This document shows positions 8,728 through 15,978 of a stretch of DNA of 35,576 nt, one piece after another (within the stretch, counting starts at the first letter, position 1; the number at the start of each line of letters is the position of its first letter). Made by a program: the position numbers and the translations under genes. The notes under the pieces are model-generated. The model saw only the letters and a program-made list of their open reading frames with translations, was not told the DNA's origin and searched no databases. The stretch comes from Prevotella sp. (lineage in GTDB: Bacteria > Bacteroidota > Bacteroidia > Bacteroidales > Bacteroidaceae), in the NCBI GenBank assembly GCA_017483185.1, contig JAFULM010000046.1:1-35576 (forward strand), given 5' to 3'.

Positions 8728-8785
8728 GTTCCGCCGCATCAACGGATATATGATTCCATTCATGCGGCGGAACAATTTTTTATTA
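8728..8785 (+). terminator. Rho-independent terminator with no plus-strand gene before it
   Basis: Arms GTTCCGCCGCAT (8728-8739) and ATGCGGCGGAAC (8762-8773) are perfect complements and are followed by AATTTTTTATTAT. The U-tract is on the plus-strand side only. The nearest plus-strand gene ends 711 nt upstream, so this may terminate an unannotated RNA. Confidence 0.65.
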
Positions 8786-8803
8786 TAGTCGCGTGTAACA
8801 AAT

Positions 8804-9037
8804 CTATGCCTCAGGCAGCGCAAAAAGATATTCCGGTGCGAAATCTGCACCGTTTTCCCATTCCAAGGTGTTAAACCTGACCGTGAAACGCTTGAAAAAG
8901 TCTATATCTTTCAGCGGTTCAAAGACGACACCTTTGAGCGATGACTTCAGGTCCACCACCTTTGTCACATCATTGTTGAACCATAGCCGTATGCGGTAGC
9001 CGTCCACATATTCGGCCTTAACTACTTCCGTAAACAT
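8804..9037 (-). CDS. DUF2442 domain protein
   Basis: A 77-residue protein matching the DUF2442 pattern: an N-terminal V-x-A-E-Y-V-D-G-Y-R-I-R-L-W-F strand pair, a central VVDLKSSLKGVVFEPLKD, and a closing TLEWENGADFAPEYLF. Members are small beta-rich proteins of unknown function, commonly encoded directly next to DUF4160 genes. Here it follows the DUF4160 gene with a 7-nt gap on the same strand, so the pair is almost certainly cotranscribed. A toxin-antitoxin role has been suggested for such pairs but cannot be shown here. Confidence 0.88.
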   Translation of the reverse strand: MFTEVVKAEYVDGYRIRLWFNNDVTKVVDLKSSLKGVVFEPLKDIDFFKRFTVRFNTLEWENGADFAPEYLFALPEA

Positions 9038-9044
9038 ATTTCTA

Positions 9045-9302
9045 TCATTTTAATGGTGCTATCTTATCCAGTGGCATGCCGTTCTGCGCCTTTTCCCAAT
9101 TGGCGTACAGTTCATCCCGGTGTTCCTCCAGCCATTCAAGTATCATTTTTAGTGCGCGTCCCGGCATTTCACCTTTCACGACACCGTCCTTTATGCTTAC
9201 GATGACTTTATAGTCACCATACCACGCATGAAAATGAGCCGGTGCGTGATCGGCGAAGTTCATCAGTATGATGATGCCGTAAAAGAAACTTATTTGTGGC
9301 AT
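9045..9302 (-). CDS. DUF4160 domain protein
   Basis: An 85-residue protein with the DUF4160 hallmarks: a start of the form MPxISxFYGIIILM, the HAPAHFHAWYGDYKV motif with three histidines around residues 19-25, and a C-terminal helix carrying WLEEHRDELYANWEKA. The clustered His and the following acidic residues could form an active or metal site, which is inference. It is the first gene of a two-gene unit with the DUF2442 protein. The ATG at 9302 is preceded by a CAAAGATA (-7 box on the minus strand) at 9331-9338. Confidence 0.9.
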   Translation of the reverse strand: MPQISFFYGIIILMNFADHAPAHFHAWYGDYKVIVSIKDGVVKGEMPGRALKMILEWLEEHRDELYANWEKAQNGMPLDKIAPLK

Positions 9303-9330
9303 AATGCTCTGCTTTTATTACTATTTTCTG

Positions 9331-9338
9331 CAAAGATA
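9331..9338 (-). promoter_or_regulatory. -7 box for the DUF4160-DUF2442 unit
   Basis: TATCTTTG on the minus strand, 28 nt before the DUF4160 ATG. A near-consensus -33 sequence (CTTG at 9358-9361) lies 19 nt upstream, with a perfect TTTG at 9354-9357 four bases nearer. Confidence 0.6.
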
Positions 9339-9497
9339 ATATATTTGCTCGGACAAACAAGCCGTCTGACGCGAAAAAGCGTTGCGTAGCAGTTTTATAA
9401 ACACCTGTCGGTAGGACAAAACATCATGAACAGCAGCGGCGAAACGGTCGGACGGTGAAAAAACGGCGAAACTTCGCGGAATTACGATTATTATGAG

Positions 9498-9505
9498 TAA
9501 ATTTG
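9498..9505 (+). promoter_or_regulatory. candidate -7 box for folP-cdaA
   Basis: TAAATTTG lies 97 nt before the folP ATG. No good TTTG is found at the expected distance, so the call is tentative. The rest of the 300-nt spacer 9303-9602 shows nothing else distinct. Confidence 0.35.
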
Positions 9506-9602
9506 CGGATGCGGACCGGTCGGACGATATGACGGGCGGTCGGCGAACAAAGGAAAGGCGCGAATAGAAAGAAAGGCGCGGACAAAAGAAGGACAGACAC
9601 GG

Positions 9603-10493
9603 ATGGAATATACGATAAATGTTCACGGGCGGTTGATAGACCTCAGCCGGCCGCAGGTGATGGGCATACTCAATGTGACGCCCGACTCGTTTTATGCGGG
9701 CAGCCGGAAACAGACGGAACGCGAGATTGCCGAACGGGCCGGACAGATATTGGCCGAGGGTGGAACGATGATCGACGTGGGGGCCTTCTCGACACGCCCC
9801 GGTGCGCCGCAGGTCAGCGAGGAGGAGGAGATGGCGCGGTTGCATCACGGTCTGGCCATCGTGCGACGGGTCGCTCCGGATGCTGTCGTTAGTGTGGACA
9901 CGTTTCGTCCGGACGTGGCACGGATGGCTGTCGAGGAATATGGTGCGGGCATCATCAACGATGTGTCGGAGGGTGACGTGCGCGGCGCGTTCGGTGGTAC
10001 GTCGGCCCAGACTCGGCCGGAGGTCGGAGCCGGTTCTGACGACAGAAAGGAGGCTGAGGAAGTGCCGGAGATGTTTCGGATGGTGGCCCGTCTGGGCGTT
10101 CCGTACATTCTCATGTCGGTCAAGCCGACTGTCGGGGAGATGATGAAGGCGTTTGCCCGTGAGGTACAGCAGCTGCGCGACCTCGGGGCAAAAGACATCA
10201 TTCTCGACCCGGGATTCGGTTTCGGCAAGACACTGGAGCAAAACTACGCTCTGATGTCGTCGATGCCGTTGCTCTCGGAATTGGGGCTGCCGCTGTTGGT
10301 GGGCTTCTCGCGCAAGTCGATGATATTCCGTCTGTTGGGCACGACGCCCGACGAGGCTCTCAACGGCACGACCGTGCTGAACACGCTGGCGCTGGAGCGC
10401 GGGGCGTCGATATTGCGCGTGCATGACGTCAGAGAGGCAGTCGAGGCGGTGAGAATTATAAGTGAAGAACGAAGAGTGGAGAAGGAAGAGTGA
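9603..10493 (+). CDS. folP: dihydropteroate synthase FolP
   Basis: FolP joins p-aminobenzoate to dihydropterin pyrophosphate in folate synthesis and is the sulfonamide target. TIM-barrel motifs are all present: VMGILNVTPDSF (residues 19-30), GGTMIDVGAFSTRPG, VVSVDTFRPDVA, GIINDVSEG, LDPGFGFGKT and LLVGFSRKSM. The segment after NDVSEG (about residues 129-156, rich in Gly, Glu and Arg) is longer than usual and looks like a loop insertion. The last about ten residues (ISEERRVEKEE) are coded by GAAGAGTG-type repeat text, so the gene end has probably been rebuilt by a repeat. cdaA follows after 98 nt, a pairing common in Bacteroidota. Confidence 0.96.
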   Translation: MEYTINVHGRLIDLSRPQVMGILNVTPDSFYAGSRKQTEREIAERAGQILAEGGTMIDVGAFSTRPGAPQVSEEEEMARLHHGLAIVRRVAPDAVVSVDTFRPDVARMAVEEYGAGIINDVSEGDVRGAFGGTSAQTRPEVGAGSDDRKEAEEVPEMFRMVARLGVPYILMSVKPTVGEMMKAFAREVQQLRDLGAKDIILDPGFGFGKTLEQNYALMSSMPLLSELGLPLLVGFSRKSMIFRLLGTTPDEALNGTTVLNTLALERGASILRVHDVREAVEAVRIISEERRVEKEE

Positions 10494-10543
10494 AGAGTGA
10501 AGACGTGTTGATGAGCGCAGCGAGTAAGTTGCTGCCGCCGTTC
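10492..10543 (+). repeat. 52-bp exact repeat, copy 1
   Basis: It overlaps the folP stop codon. The same 52 bases, from GAAGAGTGAAGACGTG to GCTGCCGCCGTTC, recur at 25205-25256 on the same strand. Both copies are preceded by GAAGAG-rich text. Confidence 0.95.
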
Positions 10544-10591
10544 CGATGGGTGAGTGGTGAATTAAAAATTAATAATTAAGATAACATCATT

Positions 10592-11362
10592 ATGTTTTTC
10601 GAATTTGGAATAAAGGATGTGATAGACATCTTTCTCGTAGCGCTGATGCTCTACTATATCTATCGTCTGATGAAGGAGTCGCGGTCGCTCAACGTCTTCA
10701 TCGGCATAATGATGTTTGTCGTCCTGTGGCTCTTCGTGTCGCAGGTGCTGGAGATGCGGTTGCTCGGTTCGATCATGGACAAGCTGGTCAGCGTGGGTGT
10801 CATCGGCCTCATCGTCCTGTTTCAGGAGGACATACGCAAGTTCCTCTACAACATGGGCGCGCATCAGCGCTTCAAGATGATCATGCGTCTCTTTACGTCC
10901 GAAAAGGCGACGACGGAAGAGAAGGACAAGGAGACCATCATGCAGATCGTGCTGGCCTGTCTGAGCATGAGCAAACGGAAGGTGGGCGCGCTGATTGTCA
11001 TGGAACGGGCTACACCGCTGGACGACATCGTCGAGACGGGCGACCTGATTGACGCCAACATCAACCAACGGCTCATCGAAAACATATTCTTCAAGAACTC
11101 GCCGTTGCACGACGGAGCAATGGTCATCTCGGAAAAACGCATCAAGGCGGCGGGGTGCATCCTGCCCGTGGCCCACAACTACGACATACCGAAGGAACTC
11201 GGACTGCGCCACCGCGCCGCTATGGGCATCTCGCAGGAGAGCGACGCCATCGCCATCGTCGTTTCGGAAGAGACCGGCGGTATCTCTGTCGCTATCAAAG
11301 GCAACTTCCAACTGCGCCTCTCGGCCGAAAAGCTGGAGAGCATACTGACGAAGGAAATGTAG
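10592..11362 (+). CDS. cdaA: diadenylate cyclase CdaA
   Basis: A membrane-bound DisA_N-domain enzyme making c-di-AMP from two ATP. Three transmembrane helices occupy about residues 8-80. The catalytic domain shows the hallmark Asp174-Gly175-Ala176 (LHDGAMVI) and Arg206-His-Arg208 (GLRHRAAMG) motifs, plus GALIVMERATPLDDI. The 256-residue length fits CdaA. No CdaR-like regulator follows; the next gene is on the opposite strand. The position after folP supports cotranscription. The family B element copy 1 starts 20 nt after the stop. Confidence 0.95.
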   Translation: MFFEFGIKDVIDIFLVALMLYYIYRLMKESRSLNVFIGIMMFVVLWLFVSQVLEMRLLGSIMDKLVSVGVIGLIVLFQEDIRKFLYNMGAHQRFKMIMRLFTSEKATTEEKDKETIMQIVLACLSMSKRKVGALIVMERATPLDDIVETGDLIDANINQRLIENIFFKNSPLHDGAMVISEKRIKAAGCILPVAHNYDIPKELGLRHRAAMGISQESDAIAIVVSEETGGISVAIKGNFQLRLSAEKLESILTKEM

Positions 11363-11381
11363 GGTTTTTAATCACGAAAAA

Positions 11382-11510
11382 GTAGGGTCGCGACCCGTCG
11401 CGACCGCCTCCATGCCACATGTTCAATCACTCGATTGCTTTGTATAATACGACAATCAGGCAAATTAAATCGTTTGGCTTGGAGGCGGTCGCGACGGGTC
11501 GCGACCCTAC
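11382..11510. repeat. family B element, copy 1 (129 bp)
   Basis: Perfect 30-bp terminal inverted repeats (11382-11411 and 11481-11510, beginning GTAGGGTCGCGACCCG) enclose a 69-nt core. With flanking bases and one mismatch the arms extend to 38 bp. Each arm itself contains the palindromes GGGTCGCGACCC and GTCGCGAC. It sits between the convergent cdaA and SRPBCC genes, 20 and 23 nt from their stops, so it may act as a two-way terminator. Confidence 0.95.
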
Positions 11511-11533
11511 TTGTGGGAACTACACTCCTTTTT

Positions 11534-11947
11534 TTATTCGTATGGTACCATTGCCAGCGCGTCGGCAATCTTTTCGACGCCATCCTGCAGCGGCCCGGAG
11601 ACCATGCCGCGGATGAACATGTTCAGCTCGGCCTCGACCGTCACCTTCATCTTGCACGTCGTCTCGGTGACGGGCAGGACCTGTATCCACAGGTAGAAGG
11701 GTATGGGCGACTGCTCGGTCTCAAACTTGACACATTTCGGCTCCTCGCGATTGATGATGCGCAGACGCAACTCGCCTACGGGCGGAACGTTGACGCTGAC
11801 GGAGTCGTGGTCGAAATGGAAGTCTTTCACTTTGTCCTCGGGGATGCGGTCACGCACGCGCTCAAGGTTCTCCAGATTGCTGATCTTGTCGTAGACGGCA
11901 GCCTGGGAATAGGGAATCTGCTTTATGCTACTTTCAAACTTGCTCAT
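11534..11947 (-). CDS. SRPBCC family protein (START-like fold)
   Basis: A 137-residue cytoplasmic protein of the SRPBCC/polyketide-cyclase-like superfamily, whose members form a helix-grip fold with a hydrophobic pocket. It shows the opening FESSIKQIPYSQAAVYDKI, a central beta-rich half and a long C-terminal helix (LQDGVEKIADALAMV). The start at 11947 (MSKFESS) is preferred over a longer frame from 12010, because the extra residues are coded by the 11965-12009 hairpin. No ligand can be inferred. It lies downstream of pyrE, separated by that hairpin. Confidence 0.82.
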   Translation of the reverse strand: MSKFESSIKQIPYSQAAVYDKISNLENLERVRDRIPEDKVKDFHFDHDSVSVNVPPVGELRLRIINREEPKCVKFETEQSPIPFYLWIQVLPVTETTCKMKVTVEAELNMFIRGMVSGPLQDGVEKIADALAMVPYE

Positions 11948-11964
11948 ATTTGAATAGTGAGTGG

Positions 11965-12009
11965 TGAATGGTGAGTTGGTCGGCCTGCGGCCGACCAACT
12001 CACCATTCA
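11965..12009 (-). terminator. 21-bp perfect hairpin after pyrE
   Basis: Arms 11965-11985 and 11989-12009 are fully complementary around a 3-nt loop (centre GTTGGTCGGCC tgc GGCCGACCAAC). It lies 20 nt past the pyrE stop. No U-tract follows, so it may be an RNA-stabilising or attenuating structure, not a classical terminator. Confidence 0.65.
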
Positions 12010-12028
12010 TAATTCGTAATTCAACATT

Positions 12029-12661
12029 CTACTGTTTCCACTCCGACGGATTGGCACGCCACTCGTTGAGTACGGCCACATCCTCCTTGGTGATATAACC
12101 TGTCTCGACAGCCTGTTCGACGACAGCCTCATAGTCGGTCAACGTGATCAGACGCACACCGGCCTTCTCGAAGGCCTCTGCGGCAATGGGGAAGCCGTAG
12201 GTGTAGGACGCCACCATGCCGACAACCTCGCAACCGTAGTTGCGGAGTGCCTCGACGGCCTTGAGGCTGCTGCCTCCGGTGGAGATGAGATCTTCCACGA
12301 CAACAACCTTGGCGCCCGGGCGGAGCTCACCCTCGATGAGATTTTCCAGACCGTGGTCTTTGGGTTTGCTGCGTACGTAAGCAAACGGCAGCGACAACTC
12401 ATCGGCAACAAGCGCGCCCTGAGCTATCGCACCCGTAGCCACACCGGCCACAGCCTCAGCCTCGGGAAAGTTTTCCAGAATGGCGTGGCAGAGCGAGAGC
12501 TTGACGAAATCTCGCAGTCCGGGGAAAGAAAGAGTCTTACGATTGTCACAATAGAAAGGCGACTTCCAGCCCGAAGCCCATGTGAAAGGGTCCTGCGGCT
12601 GCAACTTTATTGCCTTGACGTCGAGCAGTCTCGACGCGAATGTTTTGCTGATTGGTGTCAT
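12029..12661 (-). CDS. pyrE: orotate phosphoribosyltransferase PyrE
   Basis: PyrE attaches PRPP to orotate to make OMP in pyrimidine synthesis. The 210-residue protein has the type I phosphoribosyltransferase PRPP loop VVVVEDLISTGGSS near residue 118 and the orotate-binding region ASGWKSPFYCDNRK near residue 29. Also visible is the catalytic flexible loop RSKPKDHGLENLIEG. The start at 12661 (MTPISK) is chosen over a 12-codon extension because a -7 box lies at 12695-12702 and would overlap the longer leader. Confidence 0.96.
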   Translation of the reverse strand: MTPISKTFASRLLDVKAIKLQPQDPFTWASGWKSPFYCDNRKTLSFPGLRDFVKLSLCHAILENFPEAEAVAGVATGAIAQGALVADELSLPFAYVRSKPKDHGLENLIEGELRPGAKVVVVEDLISTGGSSLKAVEALRNYGCEVVGMVASYTYGFPIAAEAFEKAGVRLITLTDYEAVVEQAVETGYITKEDVAVLNEWRANPSEWKQ

Positions 12662-12694
12662 TGTTACCTTGATTTTGCGGTTTATAACTGACCG

Positions 12695-12702
12695 CAAAGG
12701 TA
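12695..12702 (-). promoter_or_regulatory. -7 box for pyrE
   Basis: TACCTTTG on the minus strand, 33 nt before the pyrE ATG. No good TTTG is seen 19 nt further upstream. Confidence 0.5.
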
Positions 12703-12746
12703 AGAATTGTTTATCAAATGCCTGTCGGCCTTATGGTTAAAAGTCT

Positions 12747-13445
12747 TTAACCGTCGCTCATACCTATCGACATAATGCTCACACAGGCCGCTCCGGACGC
12801 CACGACAGCCTCACCACAGGCCGTCATGGTGGCTCCGGACGTGACCACATCGTCCACAAGCAGAACATGACGTCCACACACCCGGGCGGCATCCGTCACA
12901 CGAAAGGCGTCGGCAACATTGGCATAGCGCTCCTGCCGGTGCAGACCGGTCTGCGGACGGACAAACGTCGTGCGCTCCAGAACATCACGGCCGACGGCAA
13001 TGCCCGTACGGTCGGAGACGGCACAGGCCAAAAGCAGACTCTGGTTGTACCCGCGTTGTCGCTCACGCTCACGGGCCAGCGGCACGGGGACAATGATGTC
13101 GATGCCGGAAAAGAACCCGTCAGCTGCCAGTTCGTCGGCGGCCAACCGACCGACGGCACGCGCCGCAGACTTGTTCCCGCCGTACTTGATGGCATAGATG
13201 AGCATGGCGCAGTCGGAATGGGGATGGTGGCGTATGAAAGCGGCGGCACGTTCGGGAGTGAGACGCCCCCAGAAGAGACGGGTCATGGCGTTGTCTTCCG
13301 GCGTGAGGGAGTGGCGGGTGCGCGGCAGGTGCATGTTGCAAACGGAACAAACGACACTGTCGTAGGGTCCGAGGCGGGAGCCGCAGATGAGACAACGGTG
13401 GGGAAACAAGGTGTCGTGAAGGCGTGTAAACAACGGTATTCTCAC
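12747..13445 (-). CDS. ComF family phosphoribosyltransferase-like protein
   Basis: A ComF/GntX-type protein, associated in other bacteria with DNA uptake or nucleotide salvage; its precise reaction is unsettled. Four cysteines, Cys18, Cys21, Cys33 and Cys36 (RCLICG and VCSVCN), form the usual N-terminal zinc ribbon. The PRPP motif VLLVDDVVTSGATM is near residue 194, after VPVPLARERERQRGYNQ. The reading frame opens with GTG at 13445; an ATG 8 nt upstream is out of frame and stops within four codons, so GTG is the likely start. It follows recX by 40 nt. Confidence 0.92.
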   Translation of the reverse strand: MRIPLFTRLHDTLFPHRCLICGSRLGPYDSVVCSVCNMHLPRTRHSLTPEDNAMTRLFWGRLTPERAAAFIRHHPHSDCAMLIYAIKYGGNKSAARAVGRLAADELAADGFFSGIDIIVPVPLARERERQRGYNQSLLLACAVSDRTGIAVGRDVLERTTFVRPQTGLHRQERYANVADAFRVTDAARVCGRHVLLVDDVVTSGATMTACGEAVVASGAACVSIMSIGMSDG

Positions 13446-13485
13446 TCTTTCATAGGTTGAATTAAGGCAAACGCAATCGGCCGGG

Positions 13486-13998
13486 TCACATCATGTCGTC
13501 ATCATCAGCGTCGATATAGTCGTCCGGGATGTCGTCGTCGCAGTCGAGACAGGCCTTTATCTCATCCATACCGAAACCACGCCCCAGGGCAAAACGCATC
13601 AGTTTCATGTTTCGCTCGCGCTCATTGGCAGCACGCACACTGCGCCGCTTGCTCTTCAGGAGAGGCCGGAGTACAGCCAGATATTCCTCCCCGTCGATGT
13701 CGTCAAGCACGCGACGGCGTATGTCGGCGTCGATGCGCTTGAGCCACAAAGCCTGTTCGACCTTGCGGCGGCCCCATTTGTTGTACCTGATTTTGTCCAA
13801 CGCGAAGACGCGGGCAAAGCGCTCGTCGTCCACAAACTTGTCCTTCATGAGGCGCTCGACGACCCGCGCCTGTTCCTCGTCGCTCAGTTCCCAGCGCCGC
13901 ATCTTCTCCATCATTTCGTAGGAGCAGTGTTCGGCTTGTGAGCAGAGAGCGGAAAGACGCAGCAGGGCCTCACGTTCGGTAATCTTGGTTGACGGCAT
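13486..13998 (-). CDS. recX: regulatory protein RecX
   Basis: RecX binds RecA filaments and limits recombination. The 170-residue protein shows the family's three-helix repeats: an opening LLRLSALCSQAEHCSYEMMEK, then VVERLMKDKFVDDERFARVF with the conserved D-D-E-R-F-A core, and KWGRRKVEQALWLKRID. It ends in a very acidic tail (DDDDIPDDYIDADDDDMM). No recA is in the window. It lies 18 nt after prmC, so it belongs to a prmC-recX-comF unit. Confidence 0.92.
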   Translation of the reverse strand: MPSTKITEREALLRLSALCSQAEHCSYEMMEKMRRWELSDEEQARVVERLMKDKFVDDERFARVFALDKIRYNKWGRRKVEQALWLKRIDADIRRRVLDDIDGEEYLAVLRPLLKSKRRSVRAANERERNMKLMRFALGRGFGMDEIKACLDCDDDIPDDYIDADDDDMM

Positions 13999-14016
13999 AT
14001 ATGTTCTGATTGATGG

Positions 14017-14856
14017 TTAACTATTGGTCGCTCTCATCATCCTTTCCTTGCCGAAGCAGTCGCGGCGGGTTTCGACACGGCCGAAACCGACTTCACGAAG
14101 CATCGCAAGCATGTCAGCGGAATAAAGCGGATTGATTTCAAAATAAAGTGCACCGTCGTGGCGAAGAGCCTCGCGGGCATAACCAGCGATGGCGCGATAG
14201 AACAGGAGAGGGTCGTCATCGGGCACGAAAAGGGCTGTCGGCGGTTCGTACTCCAACACGTTGCGGTCCATTGCGGCACTTTCGCGGCGGCATATATACG
14301 GAGGATTGCTCACTATGACATCCCACTTCCGTTCATCACGGGGCGGCCGCAGCGCGTCTTGAACGAGCATGTCGACGCTTGCTCCGAGTTCCGCGGCATT
14401 GCGACGGGCTATCGCAAGGGCAGCTTCGGACACGTCCCATGCCGTGACGGTGCTGCCGGGGATATTCAGCGACAGCGTTATGGCTATGCAACCGCTGCCC
14501 GTCCCGATGTCGAGAACGCTCTGTCGCTCCCCTCCCCCACTCGCACCGGCCGCCACCCAGTCGCAAAGTTCCTCCGTTTCTGGCCGCGGGATGAGCACGC
14601 CCGGGGCCACACGAAACGACCGTCCGCAGAAGTCGGCACGTCCGAGAACATACTGCACCGGCTCGGCGGCAGCCAGACGGCGCATAATTTCCTCCAATCG
14701 GATGCACTCGTCTGCCGCTAATTGTGTAACTTTGCCGCAATAAACGTCCGTCGCCGACATGCCGAAACGCACGTCGAGCACATAGCGGACGATGGCCTTA
14801 GCCTCGCCGACGTCGTAGACCGGAGTGAGCCGGCGCCACAATTCCTCGTAGGTCAT
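14017..14856 (-). CDS. prmC: peptide chain release factor N5-glutamine methyltransferase PrmC (HemK)
   Basis: PrmC methylates the GGQ glutamine of release factors RF1 and RF2. The 279-residue protein has an N-terminal helical region, VQYVLGRADFCGRSFRV, the SAM-binding VLDIGTGSGCIAI, and the catalytic Asn184-Pro-Pro-Tyr187 (VSNPPYICRR). The ATG at 14856 is preferred over a 17-codon extension because the -7 box TACCTTTG at 14864-14871 ends only 7 nt before it. This would give an almost leaderless mRNA. It heads the prmC-recX-comF run and is divergent from ribD. Confidence 0.95.
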   Translation of the reverse strand: MTYEELWRRLTPVYDVGEAKAIVRYVLDVRFGMSATDVYCGKVTQLAADECIRLEEIMRRLAAAEPVQYVLGRADFCGRSFRVAPGVLIPRPETEELCDWVAAGASGGGERQSVLDIGTGSGCIAITLSLNIPGSTVTAWDVSEAALAIARRNAAELGASVDMLVQDALRPPRDERKWDVIVSNPPYICRRESAAMDRNVLEYEPPTALFVPDDDPLLFYRAIAGYAREALRHDGALYFEINPLYSADMLAMLREVGFGRVETRRDCFGKERMMRATNS

Positions 14857-14863
14857 AACATTG

Positions 14864-14871
14864 CAAAGGTA
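14864..14871 (-). promoter_or_regulatory. -7 box for prmC, very close to the start codon
   Basis: TACCTTTG on the minus strand, 7 nt before the prmC ATG; a weak TTGG lies about 19 nt upstream. Transcription would begin at or within a few bases of the ATG. Confidence 0.5.
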
Positions 14872-14925
14872 CGAAATAATCGTTTGCAGGCCAAGTTTAG
14901 ACGTCAATAAATGGGCTACGGGACA

Positions 14926-14972
14926 TATATAATAAGGTAATAGGAATAATATAATAAGGTAATAGGAATATA
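14926..14972 (+). repeat. 22-bp direct repeat in the ribD leader
   Basis: ATATAATAAGGTAATAGGAATA occurs twice in tandem (with one extra base), directly before the ribD ATG at 14985. The AAGG and TAGGA parts could contribute to ribosome binding. Confidence 0.75.
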
Positions 14973-14984
14973 TACAGCATCAGA

Positions 14985-15920
14985 ATGGAACACAACTCAG
15001 AAGACGAGAGATACATGCGGCGTTGCCTGCAGCTGGCTGCCAACGGCTTGCTGAACGCCCGTCCCAACCCTATGGTGGGCGCGGTGATAGTCTGCGACGG
15101 CCGCATAATCGGCGAAGGATACCACGTCCGCTGCGGCGAAGGTCACGCGGAGGTCAACGCTTTCGCTTCCGTACGGCCGGAAGACGAGCATCTGCTCAGC
15201 CGCGCGACAATCTACGTGAGCCTCGAACCGTGCGCCCACTACGGCAAGACGCCGCCTTGTGCCGAACTGATCATCAGGAAAGGAGTGAGCCGCGTCGTCG
15301 TCGGATGCGTCGACCCGTTTGCCAAAGTGCGGGGACGGGGCATCGGGATGATACGCGAAGCAGGTATCGAAGTCTGTGTCGGCGTGCTGGAAGCCGAATG
15401 TATGGAGCTCAACCGACGCTTCATGACATTCCACAGCCGCCGCCGTCCCTACATCATCCTGAAGTGGGCGCAAAGCGCGGACGGCTTCATAGACAACCAT
15501 TTTCATCCTGCCGCAATCTCAAATGAGGCGACGCGGATGATCAGTCACAAGCTACGGGCGGAAAACGACGCCATCCTCGTGGGCCGTGTGACCGCCGAAC
15601 GCGACCGGCCGAAGCTCAACGTTCGCCACTGGAGTGGTCCCGACCCGATAAAAATCACACTCGGCCACCACACGGATCTGGCGCAACTCATGGCCGACCT
15701 CCATGCCAAAACGGTCCAGTCGCTCATCGTCGAGGGCGGCGCGAAGACTCACCGATCGTTCATCGAGGCCGGACTTTGGGACGAGATACGTGTAGAAACG
15801 GCGCCGATGACATTCGGTGACGGTACCCGGGCGCCACAATTGCCACCGGATATCGTCATAAAAGAAAATAAGACATACGACGGTAATACAATAAAAGTTT
15901 ATCGGAAGCCAGCGTTCTGA
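14985..15920 (+). CDS. ribD: bifunctional riboflavin biosynthesis protein RibD
   Basis: RibD deaminates the pyrimidine ring and then reduces the ribosyl group, in the second and third steps of riboflavin synthesis. The N-terminal deaminase domain has zinc-site His54-Ala-Glu56 (GHAEVNAF), Cys83 and Cys92 (EPCAHYGKTPPC). The C-terminal reductase domain has LKWAQSADGFI, NDAILVGRVTAERDRP and LIVEGGAKTHRSFIEAGLWDEIR. The 311-residue length is slightly shorter than the usual 350-370. It is divergent from prmC and convergent with rnhA. Confidence 0.95.
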   Translation: MEHNSEDERYMRRCLQLAANGLLNARPNPMVGAVIVCDGRIIGEGYHVRCGEGHAEVNAFASVRPEDEHLLSRATIYVSLEPCAHYGKTPPCAELIIRKGVSRVVVGCVDPFAKVRGRGIGMIREAGIEVCVGVLEAECMELNRRFMTFHSRRRPYIILKWAQSADGFIDNHFHPAAISNEATRMISHKLRAENDAILVGRVTAERDRPKLNVRHWSGPDPIKITLGHHTDLAQLMADLHAKTVQSLIVEGGAKTHRSFIEAGLWDEIRVETAPMTFGDGTRAPQLPPDIVIKENKTYDGNTIKVYRKPAF

Positions 15921-15964
15921 CTTCCGATAAATTTTCCTTTCTCAGCTCGTTTTCATCTGAGAAA
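15900..15964 (+). terminator. two hairpins between convergent ribD and rnhA
   Basis: The first hairpin, ATCGGAAG (15901-15908) with CTTCCGAT (15921-15928), overlaps the ribD stop and is followed by AATTTTCCTTT. The second, TTTCTCAG (15938-15945) with CTGAGAAA (15957-15964), is followed by CTTTCTTTTTC. Both fit terminators for ribD. Confidence 0.7.
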
Positions 15965-15978
15965 CTTTCTTTTTCGAT

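Larger units (their letters stand above)
8018..8803. other. gene-free repeat region between OPT and DUF2442 genes
   Basis: No convincing gene is present. Contents: a family P-like remnant (8025-8050); the hairpin at 8069-8139; a GC-rich block at 8380-8500 with GCAACGGG-type units and a GCCGTAAGGGCCTTACGGC palindrome (8476-8494), the style also seen at 24010-24130 and 35545-35576; two similar TTTAACACTTC(A/G)GATT stretches near 8296 and 8668 that bracket this block; and the hairpin at 8728-8773. Confidence 0.8.

Noticed and set aside
9321-10424. 367-codon minus-strand frame over folP
   Set aside because: Antisense to folP and rich in Arg and His, with no domain resemblance.
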